Below are positions 47,638 to 60,420 of a DNA stretch of 64,000 nucleotides, in pieces. How positions within the stretch are numbered: the first letter of the stretch is position 1; the number at the start of each line of letters is the position of its first letter. A program made the translations under genes and the position numbers. The notes under the pieces were generated by a model, which worked only from the letters and a program-made list of their open reading frames with translations, made no database searches and had not been told where the DNA came from. Source of the stretch: Hydractinia symbiolongicarpus (lineage: Eukaryota > Cnidaria > Hydrozoa > Anthoathecata > Hydractiniidae); contig NC_079876.1 in NCBI RefSeq assembly GCF_029227915.1, positions 31,841,828 to 31,905,827 of the forward strand, in the 5' to 3' direction.

Positions 47638-48800
47638 ATCAATTCTATCACATGGCAAAGGTCTGTACGTTGTGATAGACACTTGACCAGATCAAAAAGA
47701 ATGTTTGAAGATTCGCTGCGAGTAGGGTTCGAACCTACGCGGGAAGATCCCATTAGATTTCAAGTCTAACGCCTTAACCACTCGGCCATCGCAGCAGAAA
47801 TTGCTGGGTAACCAGAATAATTCACCAACTCACCACTCAGGTGCCGAAGAGGACAAAAAGCCAACTAGTAGGGGACACCCGGGTTTGAACCAGGGACCTC
47901 TCGATCTGCAGTCGAATGCTCTACCACTGAGCTATATCCCCAGCCAAGGACGGAATCCACGCACAGGGTATATAACATCAACGCGTGAGAGAGCAACTTA
48001 ACTTAAAAAATGTACACTTCCCGCACCGGGAATCGAACCCGGGCCGCCTGGGTGAAAACCAGAAATCCTAACCACTAGACCATGCGGGACACATTCGCAC
48101 CACTAAGTAATTTAGATGTCCTGCTTTTTCTGACAATTTGAACTAGCTCTGTCTTTCTGTTCGTGTCAAAAACACCTTTTTGCGTCCGCTGCGAGTAGGA
48201 TTCGAACCTACGCGGGAAGATCCCATTTGATTTCTAGTCAAACGCCTTAACCACTCGGCCATCGCAGCCTGACAAACCGCTTGCCATTGCCACAAGGCCG
48301 ACCAGAAAGCACAACATTACTGCTAAAGGCACTGCCCGGATTTGAACCGGGGATCTCCTGTTTACTAGACAGGCGCTTTAACCGCTAAGCCACAGCGCCT
48401 GCCTGTTGGGAGATTTTGAAAATCTCAATATCACACGTCTGAAATGCCGTTAAGGCTACTAACACACCGGGACGTGATACACTGTCACTCGGAAATTTTG
48501 GAAATGAGTAGTAACGCATTGGTGGTTCAGTGGTAGAATTCTCGCCTGCCACGCGGGAGACCGGGGTTCGATTCCCCGCCAATGCATCGTGTTTTACCTA
48601 CACCAGAAAATACCCTCCGTAAAAAAGAAAGGAAGGAAAATAAATAAAAAAAAATAGCTGAGGAAAAGTGCTACGGCTGCTTGCATTCACCACCTCAAAC
48701 CGCCCTGCTGGGCAGTGATAAAATGCCGAGACCCGGGATTGAACCAGGGACCTTCAGATCTTCACTCTGACGCTCTCCCAACTGAGCTATCTCGGCCATG
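47638..48800. repeat. Array unit 42 (type A)
   Basis: Minus: Ser(TGA) 47714-47795, Cys 47870-47941, Glu 48018-48089, Ser(AGA) 48187-48268, Thr 48327-48399, Phe 48724-48796 (C32G at 48765). Plus: Gly 48516-48586. Confidence 0.95.
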
Positions 48801-49902
48801 ATCAATTCTATCACATGGCAAAGGTCTGTATGTTGTGATAGACACTTGACCAGATCAAAAAGAATGTTTGAAGATTCGCTGCGAGTAGGGTTCGAACCTA
48901 CGCGGGAAGATCCCATTAGATTTCAAGTCTAACGCCTTAACCACTCGGCCATCGCAGCAGAAATTGCTGGGTAACCAGAATAATTTACCAGCTCACCACT
49001 CAGGTGCCGAAGAGGACAAAAAGCCAACTAGTAGGGGACACCCGGGTTTGAACCAGGGACCTCTCGATCTGCAGTCGAATGCTCTACCACTGAGCTATAT
49101 CCCCAGCCAAGGACGGAATCCACGCACAGGGTATATAACATCAACGCGTGAGAGAGCAACTTAACTTAAAAAATGTACACTTCCCGCACCGGGAATCGAA
49201 CCCGGGCCGCCTGGGTGAAAACCAGAAATCCTAACCACTAGACCATGCGGGACACATTCGCACCACTAAGTAATTTAGATGTCATGCTTTTTCTGACAAT
49301 TTGAACTAGCTCTGTCTTTCTGTTCGTGTCAAAAACACCTTTTTGCGTCCGCTGCGAGTAGGATTCGAACCTACGCGGGAAGATCCCATTTGATTTCTAG
49401 TCAAACGCCTTAACCACTCGGCCATCGCAGCCTGACAAACCGCTGGCCATTGCCACAAGGCCGACCAGAAAGCACAACATTACTGCTAAAGGCACTGCCC
49501 GGATTTGAACCGGGGATCTCCTGTTTACTAGACAGGCGCTTTAACCGCTAAGCCACAGCGCCTGCCTGTTGGGAGATTTTGAAAATCTCAATATCACACG
49601 TCTGAAATGCCGTTAAGGCTACTAACACACCGGGACGTGATACACTGTCACTCGGAAATTTTGGAAATGAGTAGTAACGCATTGGTGGTTCAGTGGTAGA
49701 ATTCTCGCCTGCCACGCGAGAGACCGGGGTTCGATTCCCCGCCAATGCATCGTGTTTTACCTACACCAGAAAATACCCTCCGTAAAAAGAAAGGAAGGAA
49801 AATAAATAAAAAAACATAGCTGAGGAAAAGTGCTACGGCTGTTTGCATTCACCACCTCAAACCGCCCTGCTGGGCAGTGATAAAATGCCGAGAGCCGGGA
49901 TT

Positions 49903-49953
<51 letters not shown>

Positions 49954-49962
49954 TCGGCCATG
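48801..49962. repeat. Array unit 43 (type A, 1162 bp)
   Basis: Minus: Ser(TGA) 48877-48958, Cys 49033-49104, Glu 49181-49252, Ser(AGA) 49350-49431, Thr 49490-49562, Phe 49886-49958 (C65 allele). Plus: Gly 49679-49749 (A at 49719). The variant set copies unit 35, eight units to the left. Confidence 0.95.
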
Positions 49963-51065
49963 ATCAATTCTATCACATGGCAAAGGTCTGTACGTTGTGA
50001 TAGACACTTGACCAGATCAAAAAGAATGTTTGAAGATTCGCTGCGAGTAGGGTTCGAACCTACGCGGGAAGATCCCATTAGATTTCAAGTCTAACGCCTT
50101 AACCACTCGGCCATCGCAGCAGAAATTGCTGGGTAACCAGAATAATTCACCAGCTCACCACTCAGGTGCCGAAGAGGACAAAAAGCCAACTAGTAGGGGA
50201 CACCCGGGTTTGAACCAGGGACCTCTCGATCTGCAGTCGAATGCTCTACCACTGAGCTATATCCCCAGCCAAGGACGGAATCCACGCACAGGGTATATAA
50301 CATCAACGCGTGAGAGAGCAACTTAACTTAAAAAATGTACACTTCCCGCACCGGGAATCGAACCCGGGCCGCCTGGGTGAAAACCAGAAATCCTAACCAC
50401 TAGACCATGCGGGTCACATTCGCACCACTAAGTAATTTAGATGTCATGCTTTTTCTGACAATTTGAACTAGCTCTGTCTTTCTATTCGTGTCAAAAACAC
50501 CTTTTTGCGTCCGCTGCGAGTAGGATTCGAACCTACGCGGGAAGATCCCATTTGATTTCTAGTCAAACGCCTTAACCACTCGGCCATCGCAGCCTGACAA
50601 ACCGCTGGCCATTGCCACAAGGCCGACCAGAAAGCACAACATTACTGCTAAAGGCACTGCCCGGATTTGAACCGGGGATCTCCTGTTTACTAGACAGGCG
50701 CTTTAACCGCTAAGCCACAGCGCCTGCCTGTTGGGAGATTTTGAAAATCTCAATATCACACGTCTGAAATGCCGTTAAGGCTACTAACACACCGGGACGT
50801 GATACACTGTCACTCGGAAATTTTGGAAATGAGTAGTAACGCATTGGTGGTTCAGTGGTAGAATTCTCGCCTGCCACGCGGGAGACCGGGGTTCGATTCC
50901 CCGCCAATGCATCGTGTTTTACCTACACCAGAAAATACCCTCTGTAAAAAAGAAAGACAGGAAAATAAATAAAAAAACATAGCTGAGGAAAAGTGCTACG
51001 GCTGCTTGCATTCACCACCTCAAACCGCCCTGCTGGGCAGTGATAAAATGCCGAGACCCGGGATT

Positions 51066-51116
<51 letters not shown>

Positions 51117-51125
51117 TCGGCCATG
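49963..51125. repeat. Array unit 44 (type A)
   Basis: Minus: Ser(TGA) 50039-50120, Cys 50195-50266, Glu 50343-50414, Ser(AGA) 50512-50593, Thr 50652-50724, Phe 51049-51121. Plus: Gly 50841-50911. T at 50414 gives Glu a 1-72 mismatch. An altered Gly-Phe spacer near 50942-50958 is shared with unit 45. Confidence 0.95.
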
Positions 51126-52228
51126 ATCAATTCTATCACATGGCAAAGGTCTGTACGTTGTGATAGACACTTGACCAGATCAAAAAGAATGTTTGAAGAT
51201 TCGCTGCGAGTAGGGTTCGAACCTACGCGGGAAGATCCCATTAGATTACAAGTCTAACGCCTTAACCACTCGGCCATCGCAGCAGAAATTGCTGGGTAAC
51301 CAGAATAATTCACCAGCTCACCACTCAGGTGCCGAAGAGGACAAAAAGCCAACTAGTAGGGGACACCCGGGTTTGAACCAGGGACCTCTCGATCTGCAGT
51401 CGAATGCTCTACCACTGAGCTCTATCCCCAGCCAAGGACGGAATCCACGGACAGGGTATATAACATCAACGCGTGAGAGAGCAACTTAACTTAAAAAATG
51501 TACACTTCCCGCACCGGGAATCGAACCCGGGCCGCCTGGGTGAAAACCAGAAATCCTAACCACTAGACCATGCGGGACACATTCGCACCACTAAGTAATT
51601 TAGATGTCATGCTTTTTCTGACAATTTGAACTAGCTCTGTCTTTCTGTTCGTGTCAAAAACACCTTTTTGCGTCCGCTGCGAGTAGGATTCGAACCTACG
51701 CGGGAAGATCCCATTTGATTTCTAGTCAAACGCCTTAACCACTCGGCCATCGCAGCCTGACAAACCGCTGGCCATTGCCACAAGGCCGACCAGAAAGCAC
51801 AACATTACTGCTAAAGGCACTGCCCGGATTTGAACCGGGGATCTCCTGTTTACTAGACAGGCGCTTTAACCGCTAAGCCACAGCGCCTGCCTGTTGGGAG
51901 ATTTTGAAAATCTCAATATCACACGTCTGAAATGCCGTTAAGGCTACTAACACACCGGGACGTGATACACTGTCACTCGGAAATTTTGGAAATGAGTAGT
52001 AACGCATTGGTGGTTCAGTGGTAGAATTCTCGCCTGCCACGCGGGAGACCGGGGTTCGATTCCCCGCCAATGCATCGTGTTTTACCTACACCAGAAAATA
52101 CCCTCTGTAAAAAAGAAAGACAGGAAAATAAATAAAAAAACATAGCTGAGGAAAAGTGCTACGGCTGCTTGCATTCACCACCTCAAACCGCCCTGCTGGG
52201 CAGTGATAAAATGCCGAGACCCGGGATT

Positions 52229-52279
<51 letters not shown>

Positions 52280-52288
52280 TCGGCCATG
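51126..52288. repeat. Array unit 45 (type A, carries the TGT-anticodon serine tRNA)
   Basis: Minus: Ser body with anticodon TGT 51202-51283, Cys 51358-51429, Glu 51506-51577, Ser(AGA) 51675-51756, Thr 51815-51887, Phe 52212-52284. Plus: Gly 52004-52074. Cys has a change near 51422; a flank variant near 51449 recurs in unit 46. Confidence 0.95.
51202..51283 (-). tRNA. Serine-type tRNA with threonine anticodon TGT (unit 45)
   Basis: Identical to the array's Ser(TGA) gene except A at 51248, which makes the anticodon loop CTTGTAA and the anticodon TGT (reads ACA, threonine). Acceptor stem, G discriminator and long variable arm are intact. Seryl-tRNA synthetase recognises these and not the anticodon, so it should charge this tRNA with serine. 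Internal promoter and T5 terminator are normal. If expressed, it would insert serine at ACA codons. It could instead be a silent copy. Confidence 0.9.
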
Positions 52289-53451
52289 ATCAATTCTATC
52301 ACATGGCAAAGGTCTGTACGTTGTGATAGACACTTGACCAGATCAAAAAGAATGTTTGAAGATTCGCTGCGAGTAGGGTTCGAACCTACGCGGGAAGATC
52401 CCATTAGATTACAAGTCTAACGCCTTAACCACTCGGCCATCGCAGCAGAAATTGCTGGGTAACCAGAATAATTCACCAGCTCACCACTCAGGTGCCGAAG
52501 AGGACAAAAAGCCAACTAGTAGGGGACACCCGGGTTTGAACCAGGGACCTCTCAATCTGCAGTCGAATGCTCTACCACTGAGCTATATCCCCAGCCAAGG
52601 ACGGAATCCACGGACAGGGTATATAACATCAACGCGTGAGAGAGCAACTTAACTTAAAAAATGTACACTTCCCGCACCGGGAATCGAACCCGGGCCGCCT
52701 GGGTGAAAACCAGAAATCCTAACCACTAGACCATGCGGGACACATTCGCACCACTAAGTAATTTAGATGTCATGCTTTTTCTGACAATTTGAACTAGCTC
52801 TGTCTTTCTGTTCGTGTCAAAAACACCTTTTTGCGTCCGCTGCGAGTAGGATTCGAACCTACGCGGGAAGATCCCATTTGATTTCTAGTCAAACGCCTTA
52901 ACCACTCGGCCATCGCAGCCTGACAAACCGCTGGCCATTGCCACAAGGCCGACCAGAAAGCACAACATTACTGCTAAAGGCACTGCCCGGATTTGAACCG
53001 GGGATCTCCTGTTTACTAGACAGGCGCTTTAACCGCTAAGCCACAGCGCCTGCCTGTTGGGAGATTTTGAAAATCTCAATATCACACGTCTGAAATGCCG
53101 TTAAGGCTACTAAAACACCGGGACGTGATACACTGTCACTCGGAAATTTTGGAAATGAGTAGTAACGCATTGGTGGTTCAGTGGTAGAATTCTCGCCTGC
53201 CACGCGGGAGACCGGGGTTCGATTCCCCGCCAATGCATCGTGTTTTACCTACACCAGAAAATACCCTCCGTAAAAAAGAAAGGAAGGAAAATAAATAAAA
53301 AAACATAGCTGAGGAAAAGTGCTACGGCTGCTTGCATTCACCACCTCAAACCGCCCTGCTGGGCAGTGATAAAATGCCGAGACCCGGGATTGAACCAGGG
53401 ACCTTCAGATCTTCAGTTTGACGCTCTCCCAACTGAGCTATCTCAGCCATG
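52289..53451. repeat. Array unit 46 (type A, carries the TGT-anticodon serine tRNA)
   Basis: Minus: Ser body with anticodon TGT 52365-52446, Cys 52521-52592, Glu 52669-52740, Ser(AGA) 52838-52919, Thr 52978-53050, Phe 53375-53447 (two changes). Plus: Gly 53167-53237. Confidence 0.95.
52365..52446 (-). tRNA. Serine-type tRNA with threonine anticodon TGT (unit 46)
   Basis: Second copy of the anticodon-switched gene, with A at 52411, exactly 1163 bp after the first. It was carried by a one-unit duplication that also copied the variant spacer near 50942/52105 and the flank change near 51449/52612. No other change in the tRNA. Confidence 0.9.
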
Positions 53452-54554
53452 ATCAATTCTATCACATGGCAAAGGTCTGTACGTTGTGATAGACACTTGA
53501 CCAGATCAAAAAGAATGTTTGAAGATTCGCTGCGAGTAGGGTTCGAACCTACGCGGGAAGATCCCATTAGATTTCAAGTCTAACGCCTTAACCACTCGGC
53601 CATCGCAGCAGAAATTGCTGGGTAACCAGAATAATTCACCAGCTCACCACTCAGGTGCCGAAGAGGACAAAAAGCCAACTAGTAGGGGACACCCGGGTTT
53701 GAACCAGGGACCTCTCGATCTGCAGTCGAATGCTCTACCACTGAGCTATATCCCCAGCCAAGGACGGAATCCACGCACAGGGTATATAACATCAACGCGT
53801 GAGAGAGCAACTTAACTTAAAAAATGTACACTTCCCGCACCGGGAATCGAACCCGGGCCGCCTGGGTGAAAACCAGAAATCCTAACCACTAGACCATGCG
53901 GGACACATTCGCACCACTAAGTAATTTAGATGTCATGCTTTTTCTGACAATTTGAACTAGCTCTGTCTTTCTGTTCGTGTCAAAAACACCTTTTTGCGTC
54001 CGCTGCGAGTAGGATTCGAACCTACGCGGGAAGATCCCATTTGATTTCTAGTCAAACGCCTTAACCACTCGGCCATCGCAGCCTGACAAACCGCTGGCCA
54101 TTGCCACAAGGCCGACCAGAAAGCACAACATTACTGCTAAAGGCACTGCCCGGATTTGAACCGGGGATCTCCTGTTTACTAGACAGGCGCTTTAACCGCT
54201 AAGCCACAGCGCCTGCCTGTTGGGAGATTTTGAAAATCTCAATATCACACGTCTGAAATGCCGTTAAGGCTACTAACACACCGGGACGTGATACACTGTC
54301 ACTCGGAAATTTTGGAAATGAGTAGTAACGCATTGGTGGTTCAGTGGTAGAATTCTCGCCTGCCACGCGGGAGACCGGGGTTCGATTCCCCGCCAATGCA
54401 TCGTGTTTTACCTACACCAGAAAATACCCTCCGTAAAAAAGAAAGGAAGGAAAATAAATAAAAAAACATAGCTGAGGAAAAGTGCTACGGCTGCTTGCAT
54501 TCACCACCTCAAACCGCCCTGCTGGGCAGTGATAAAATGCCGAGAGCCGGGATT

Positions 54555-54591
<37 letters not shown>

Positions 54592-54614
54592 TCAACTGAG
54601 CTATCTCGGCCATG
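53452..54614. repeat. Array unit 47 (type A)
   Basis: Minus: Ser(TGA) 53528-53609, Cys 53684-53755, Glu 53832-53903, Ser(AGA) 54001-54082, Thr 54141-54213, Phe 54538-54610 (C65 allele plus a D-loop change near 54592). Plus: Gly 54330-54400. Confidence 0.95.
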
Positions 54615-55717
54615 ATCAATTCTATCACATGGCAAAGGTCTGTACGTTGTGATAGACACTTGACCAGATCAAAAAGAATGTTTGAAGATTCGCTGCGAGT
54701 AGGGTTCGAACCTACGCGGGAAGATCCCATTAGATTTCAAGTCTAACGCCTTAACCACTCGGCCATCGCAGCAGAAATTGCTGGGTAACCAGAATAATTC
54801 ACCAGCTCACCACTCAGGTGCCGAAGAGGACAAAAAGCCAACTAGTAGGGGACACCCGGGTTTGAACCAGGGACCTCTCGATCTGCAGTCGAATGCTCTA
54901 CCACTGAGCTATATCCCCAGCCAAGGACGGAATCCACGCACAGGGTATATAACATCAACGCGTGAGAGAGCAACTTAACTTAAAAAATGTACATTTCCCG
55001 CACCGGGAATCGAACCCGGGCCGCCTGGGTGAAAACCAGAAATCCTAACCACTAGACCATGCGGGACACATTCGCACCACTAAGTAATTTAGATGTCATG
55101 CTTTTTCTGACAATTTGAACTAGCTCTGTCTTTCTGTTCGTGTCAAAAACACCTTTTTGCGTCCGCTGCGAGTAGGATTCGAACCTACGCGGGAAGATCC
55201 CATTTGATTTCTAGTCAAACGCATTAACCACTCGGCCATCGCAGCCTGACAAACCGCTGGCCATTGCCACAAGGCCGACCAGAAAGCACAACATTACTGC
55301 TAAAGGCACTGCCCGGATTTGAACCGGGGATCTCCTGTTTACTAGACAGGCGCTTTAACCGCTAAGCCACAGCGCCTGCCTGTTGGGAGATTTTGAAAAT
55401 CTCAATATCACACGTCTGAAATGCCGTTAAGGCTACTAACACACCGGGACGTGATACACTGTCACTCGGAAATTTTGGAAATGAGTAGTAACGCATTGGT
55501 GGTTCAGTGGTAGAATTCTCGCCTGCCACGCGGGAGACCGGGGTTCGATTCCCCGCCAATGCATCGTGTTTTACCTACACCAGAAAATACCCTCCGTAAA
55601 AAAGAAAGGAAGGAAAATAAATAAAAAAACATAGCTGAGGAAAAGTGCTACGGCTGCTTGCATTCACCACCTCAAACCGCCCTGCTGGGCAGTGATAAAA
55701 TGCCAAGAGCCGGGATT

Positions 55718-55757
<40 letters not shown>

Positions 55758-55777
55758 GCTGAGCTATCTCGGCCATG
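54615..55777. repeat. Array unit 48 (type A)
   Basis: Minus: Ser(TGA) 54691-54772, Cys 54847-54918, Glu 54995-55066, Ser(AGA) 55164-55245 (A at 55223), Thr 55304-55376, Phe 55701-55773 (C65 allele plus 55705 and 55758). Plus: Gly 55493-55563. T at 54994 and both Phe changes recur in unit 50 at +2326. Confidence 0.95.
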
Positions 55778-56880
55778 ATCAATTCTATCACATGGCAAAG
55801 GTCTGTACGTTGTGATAGACACTTGACCAGATCAAAAAGAATGTTTGAAGATTCGCTGCGAGTAGGGTTCGAACCTACGCGGGAAGATCCCATTAGATTT
55901 CAAGTCTAACGCCTTAACCACTCGGCCATCGCAGCAGAAATTGCTGGGTAACCAGAATAATTCACCAGCTCACCACTCAGGTGCCGAAGAGGACAAAAAG
56001 CCAACTAGTAGGGGACACCCGGGTTTGAACCAGGGACCTCTCGATCTGCAGTCGAATGCTCTACCACTGAGCTATATCCCCAGCCAAGGACGGAATCCAC
56101 GCACAGGGTATATAACATCAACGCGTGAGAGAGCAACTTAACTTAAAAAATGTACACTTCCCGCACCGGGAATCGAACCCGGGCCGCCTGGGTGAAAACC
56201 AGAAATCCTAACCACTAGACCATGCGGGACACATTCGCACCACTAAGTAATTTAGATGTCATGCTTTTTCTGACAATTTGAACTAGCTCTGTCTTTCTGT
56301 TCGTGTCAAAAACACCTTTTTGCGTCCGCTGCGAGTAGGATTCGAACCTACGCGGGAAGATCCCATTTGATTTCTAGTCAAACGCCTTAACCACTCGGCC
56401 ATCGCAGCCTGACAAACCGCTGGCCATTGCCACAAGGCCGACCAGAAAGCACAACATTACTGCTAAAGGCACTGCCCGGATTTGAACCGGGGATCTCCTG
56501 TTTACTAGACAGGCGCTTTAACCGCTAAGCCACAGCGCCTGCCTGTTGGGAGATTTTGAAAATCTCAATATCACACGTCTGAAATGCCGTTAAGGCTACT
56601 AACACACCGGGACGTGATACACTGTCACTCGGAAATTTTGGAAATGAGTAGTAACGCATTGGTGGTTCAGTGGTAGAATTCTCGCCTGCCACGCGGGAGA
56701 CCGGGGTTCGATTCCCCGCCAATGCATCGTGTTTTACCTACACCAGAAAATACCCTCCGTAAAAAAGAAAGGAAGGAAAATAAATAAAAAAACATAGCTG
56801 AGGAAAAGTGCTACGGCTGCTTGCATTCACCACCTCAAACCGCCCTGCTGGGCAGTGATAAAATGCCGAGAGCCGGGATT

Positions 56881-56931
<51 letters not shown>

Positions 56932-56940
56932 TCGGCCATG
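55778..56940. repeat. Array unit 49 (type A)
   Basis: Minus: Ser(TGA) 55854-55935, Cys 56010-56081, Glu 56158-56229, Ser(AGA) 56327-56408, Thr 56467-56539, Phe 56864-56936 (C65 allele). Plus: Gly 56656-56726. Confidence 0.95.
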
Positions 56941-58043
56941 ATCAATTCTATCACATGGCAAAGGTCTGTACGTTGTGATAGACACTTGACCAGATCAAAA
57001 AGAATGTTTGAAGATTCGCTGCGAGTAGGGTTCGAACCTACGCGGGAAGATCCCATTAGATTTCAAGTCTAACGCCTTAACCACTCGGCCATCGCAGCAG
57101 AAATTGCTGGGTAACCAGAATAATTCACCAGCTCACCACTCAGGTGCCGAAGAGGACAAAAAGCCAACTAGTAGGGGACACCCGGGTTTGAACCAGGGAC
57201 CTCTCGATCTGCAGTCGAATGCTCTACCACTGAGCTATATCCCCAGCCAAGGACGGAATCCACGCACAGGGTATATAACATCAACGCGTGAGAGAGCAAC
57301 TTAACTTAAAAAATGTACATTTCCCGCACCGGGAATCGAACCCGGGCCGCCTGGGTGAAAACCAGAAATCCTAACCACTAGACCATGCGGGACACATTCG
57401 CACCACTAAGTAATTTAGATGTCATGCTTTTTCTGACAATTTGAACTAGCTCTGTCTTTCTGTTCGTGTCAAAAACACCTTTTTGCGTCCGCTGCGAGTA
57501 GGATTCGAACCTACGCGGGAAGATCCCATTTGATTTCTAGTCAAACGCCTTAACCACTCGGCCATCGCAGCCTGACAAACCGCTGGCCATTGCCACAAGG
57601 CCGACCAGAAAGCACAACATTACTGCTAAAGGCACTGCCCGGATTTGAACCGGGGATCTCCTGTTTACTAGACAGGCGCTTTAACCGCTAAGCCACAGCG
57701 CCTGCCTGTTGGGAGATTTTGAAAATCTCAATATCACACGTCTGAAATGCCGTTAAGGCTACTAACACACCGGGACGTGATACACTGTCACTCGGAAATT
57801 TTGGAAATGAGTAGTAACGCATTGGTGGTTCAGTGGTAGAATTCTCGCCTGCCACGCGGGAGACCGGGGTTCGATTCCCCGCCAATGCATCGTGTTTTAC
57901 CTACACCAGAAAATACCCTCCGTAAAAAAGAAAGGAAGGAAAATAAATAAAAAAACATAGCTGAGGAAAAGTGCTACGGCTGCTTGCATTCACCACCTCA
58001 AACCGCCCTGCTGGGCAGTGATAAAATGCCAAGAGCCGGGATT

Positions 58044-58083
<40 letters not shown>

Positions 58084-58103
58084 GCTGAGCTATCTCGGCC
58101 ATG
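56941..58103. repeat. Array unit 50 (type A)
   Basis: Minus: Ser(TGA) 57017-57098, Cys 57173-57244, Glu 57321-57392, Ser(AGA) 57490-57571, Thr 57630-57702, Phe 58027-58099 (C65 allele plus 58031 and 58084). Plus: Gly 57819-57889. T at 57320 copies unit 48. Confidence 0.95.
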
Positions 58104-59206
58104 ATCAATTCTATCACATGGCAAAGGTCTGTACGTTGTGATAGACACTTGACCAGATCAAAAAGAATGTTTGAAGATTCGCTGCGAGTAGGGTTCGAAC
58201 CTACGCGGGAAGATCCCATTAGATTTCAAGTCTAACGCCTTAACCACTCGGCCATCGCAGCAGAAATTGCTGGGTAACCAGAATAATTCACCAGCTCACC
58301 ACTCAGGTGCCGAAGAGGACAAAAAGCCAACTAGTAGGGGACACCCGGGTTTGAACCAGGGACCTCTCGATCTGCAGTCGAATGCTCTACCACTGAGCTA
58401 TATCCCCAGCCAAGGACGGAATCCACGCACAGGGTATATAACATCAACGCGTGAGAGAGCAACTTAACTTAAAAAATGTACACTTCCCGCACCGGGAATC
58501 GAACCCGGGCCGCCTGGGTGAAAACCAGAAATCCTAACCACTAGACCATGCGGGACACATTCGCACCACTAAGTAATTTAGATGTCATGCTTTTTCTGAC
58601 AATTTGAACTAGCTCTGTCTTTCTGTTCGTGTCAAAAACACCTTTTTGCGTCCGCTGCGAGTAGGATTCGAACCTACGCGGGAAGATCCCATTTGATTTC
58701 TAGTCAAACGCCTTAACCACTCGGCCATCGCAGCCTGACAAACCGCTGGCCATTGCCACAAGGCCGACCAGAAAGCACAACATTACTGCTAAAGGCACTG
58801 CCCGGATTTGAACCGGGGATCTCCTGTTTACTAGACAGGCGCTTTAACCGCTAAGCCACAGCGCCTGCCTGTTGGGAGATTTTGAAAATCTCAATATCAC
58901 ACGTCTGAAATGCCGTTAAGGCTACTAACACACCGGGACGTGATACACTGTCACTCGGAAATTTTGGAAATGAGTAGTAACGCATTGGTGGTTCAGTGGT
59001 AGAATTCTCGCCTGCCACGCGGGAGACCGGGGTTCGATTCCCCGCCAATGCATCGTGTTTTACCTACACCAGAAAATACCCTCCGTAAAAAAGAAAGGAA
59101 GGAAAATAAATAAAAAAACATAGCTGAGGAAAAGTGCTACGGCTGCTTGCATTCACCACCTCAAACCGCCCTGCTGGGCAGTGATAAAATGCCGAGACCC
59201 GGGATT

Positions 59207-59257
<51 letters not shown>

Positions 59258-59266
59258 TCGGCCATG
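58104..59266. repeat. Array unit 51 (type A)
   Basis: Minus: Ser(TGA) 58180-58261, Cys 58336-58407, Glu 58484-58555, Ser(AGA) 58653-58734, Thr 58793-58865, Phe 59190-59262. Plus: Gly 58982-59052. No private gene variant noticed. Confidence 0.95.
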
Positions 59267-60369
59267 ATCAATTCTATCACATGGCAAAGGTCTGTACGTT
59301 GTGATAGACACTTGACCAGATCAAAAAGAATGTTTGAAGATTCGCTGCGAGTAGGGTTCGAACCTACGCGGGAAGATCCCATTAGATTTCAAGTCTAACG
59401 CCTTAACCACTCGGCCATCGCAGCAGAAATTGCTGGGTAACCAGAATAATTCACCAGCTCACCACTCAGGTGCCGAAGAGGACAAAAAGCCAACTAGTAG
59501 GGGACACCCGGGTTTGAACCAGGGACCTCTCGATCTGCAGTCGAATGCTCTACCACTGAGCTATATCCCCAGCCAAGGACGGAATCCACGCACAGGGTAT
59601 ATAACATCAACGCGTGAGAGAGCAACTTAACTTAAAAAATGTACACTTCCCGCACCGGGAATCGAACCCGGGCCGCCTGGGTGAAAACCAGAAATCCTAA
59701 CCACTAGACCATGCGGGACACATTCGCACCACTAAGTAATTTAGATGTCATGCTTTTTCTGACAATTTGAACTAGCTCTGTCTTTCTGTTCGTGTCAAAA
59801 ACACCTTTTTGCGTCCGCTGCGAGTAGGATTCGAACCTACGCGGGAAGATCCCATTTGATTTCTAGTCAAACGCCTTAACCACTCGGCCATCGCAGCCTG
59901 ACAAACCGCTGGCCATTGCCACAAGGCCGACCAGAAAGCACAACATTACTGCTAAAGGCACTGCCCGGATTTGAACCGGGGATCTCCTGTTTACTAGACA
60001 GGCGCTTTAACCGCTAAGCCACAGCGCCTGCCTGTTGGGAGATTTTGAAAATCTCAATATCACACGTCTGAAATGCCGTTAAGGCTACTAACACACCGGG
60101 ACGTGATACACTGTCACTCGGAAATTTTGGAAATGAGTAGTAACGCATTGGTGGTTCAGTGGTAGAATTCTCGCCTGCCACGCGGGAGACCGGGGTTCGA
60201 TTCCCCGCCAATGCATCGTGTTTTACCTACACCAGAAAATACCCTCCGTAAAAAAGAAAGGAAGGAAAATAAATAAAAAAACATAGCTGAGGAAAAGTGC
60301 TACGGCTGCTTGCATTCACCACCTCAAACCGCCCTGCTGGGCAGTGATAAAATGCCGAGACCCGGGATT

Positions 60370-60420
<51 letters not shown>

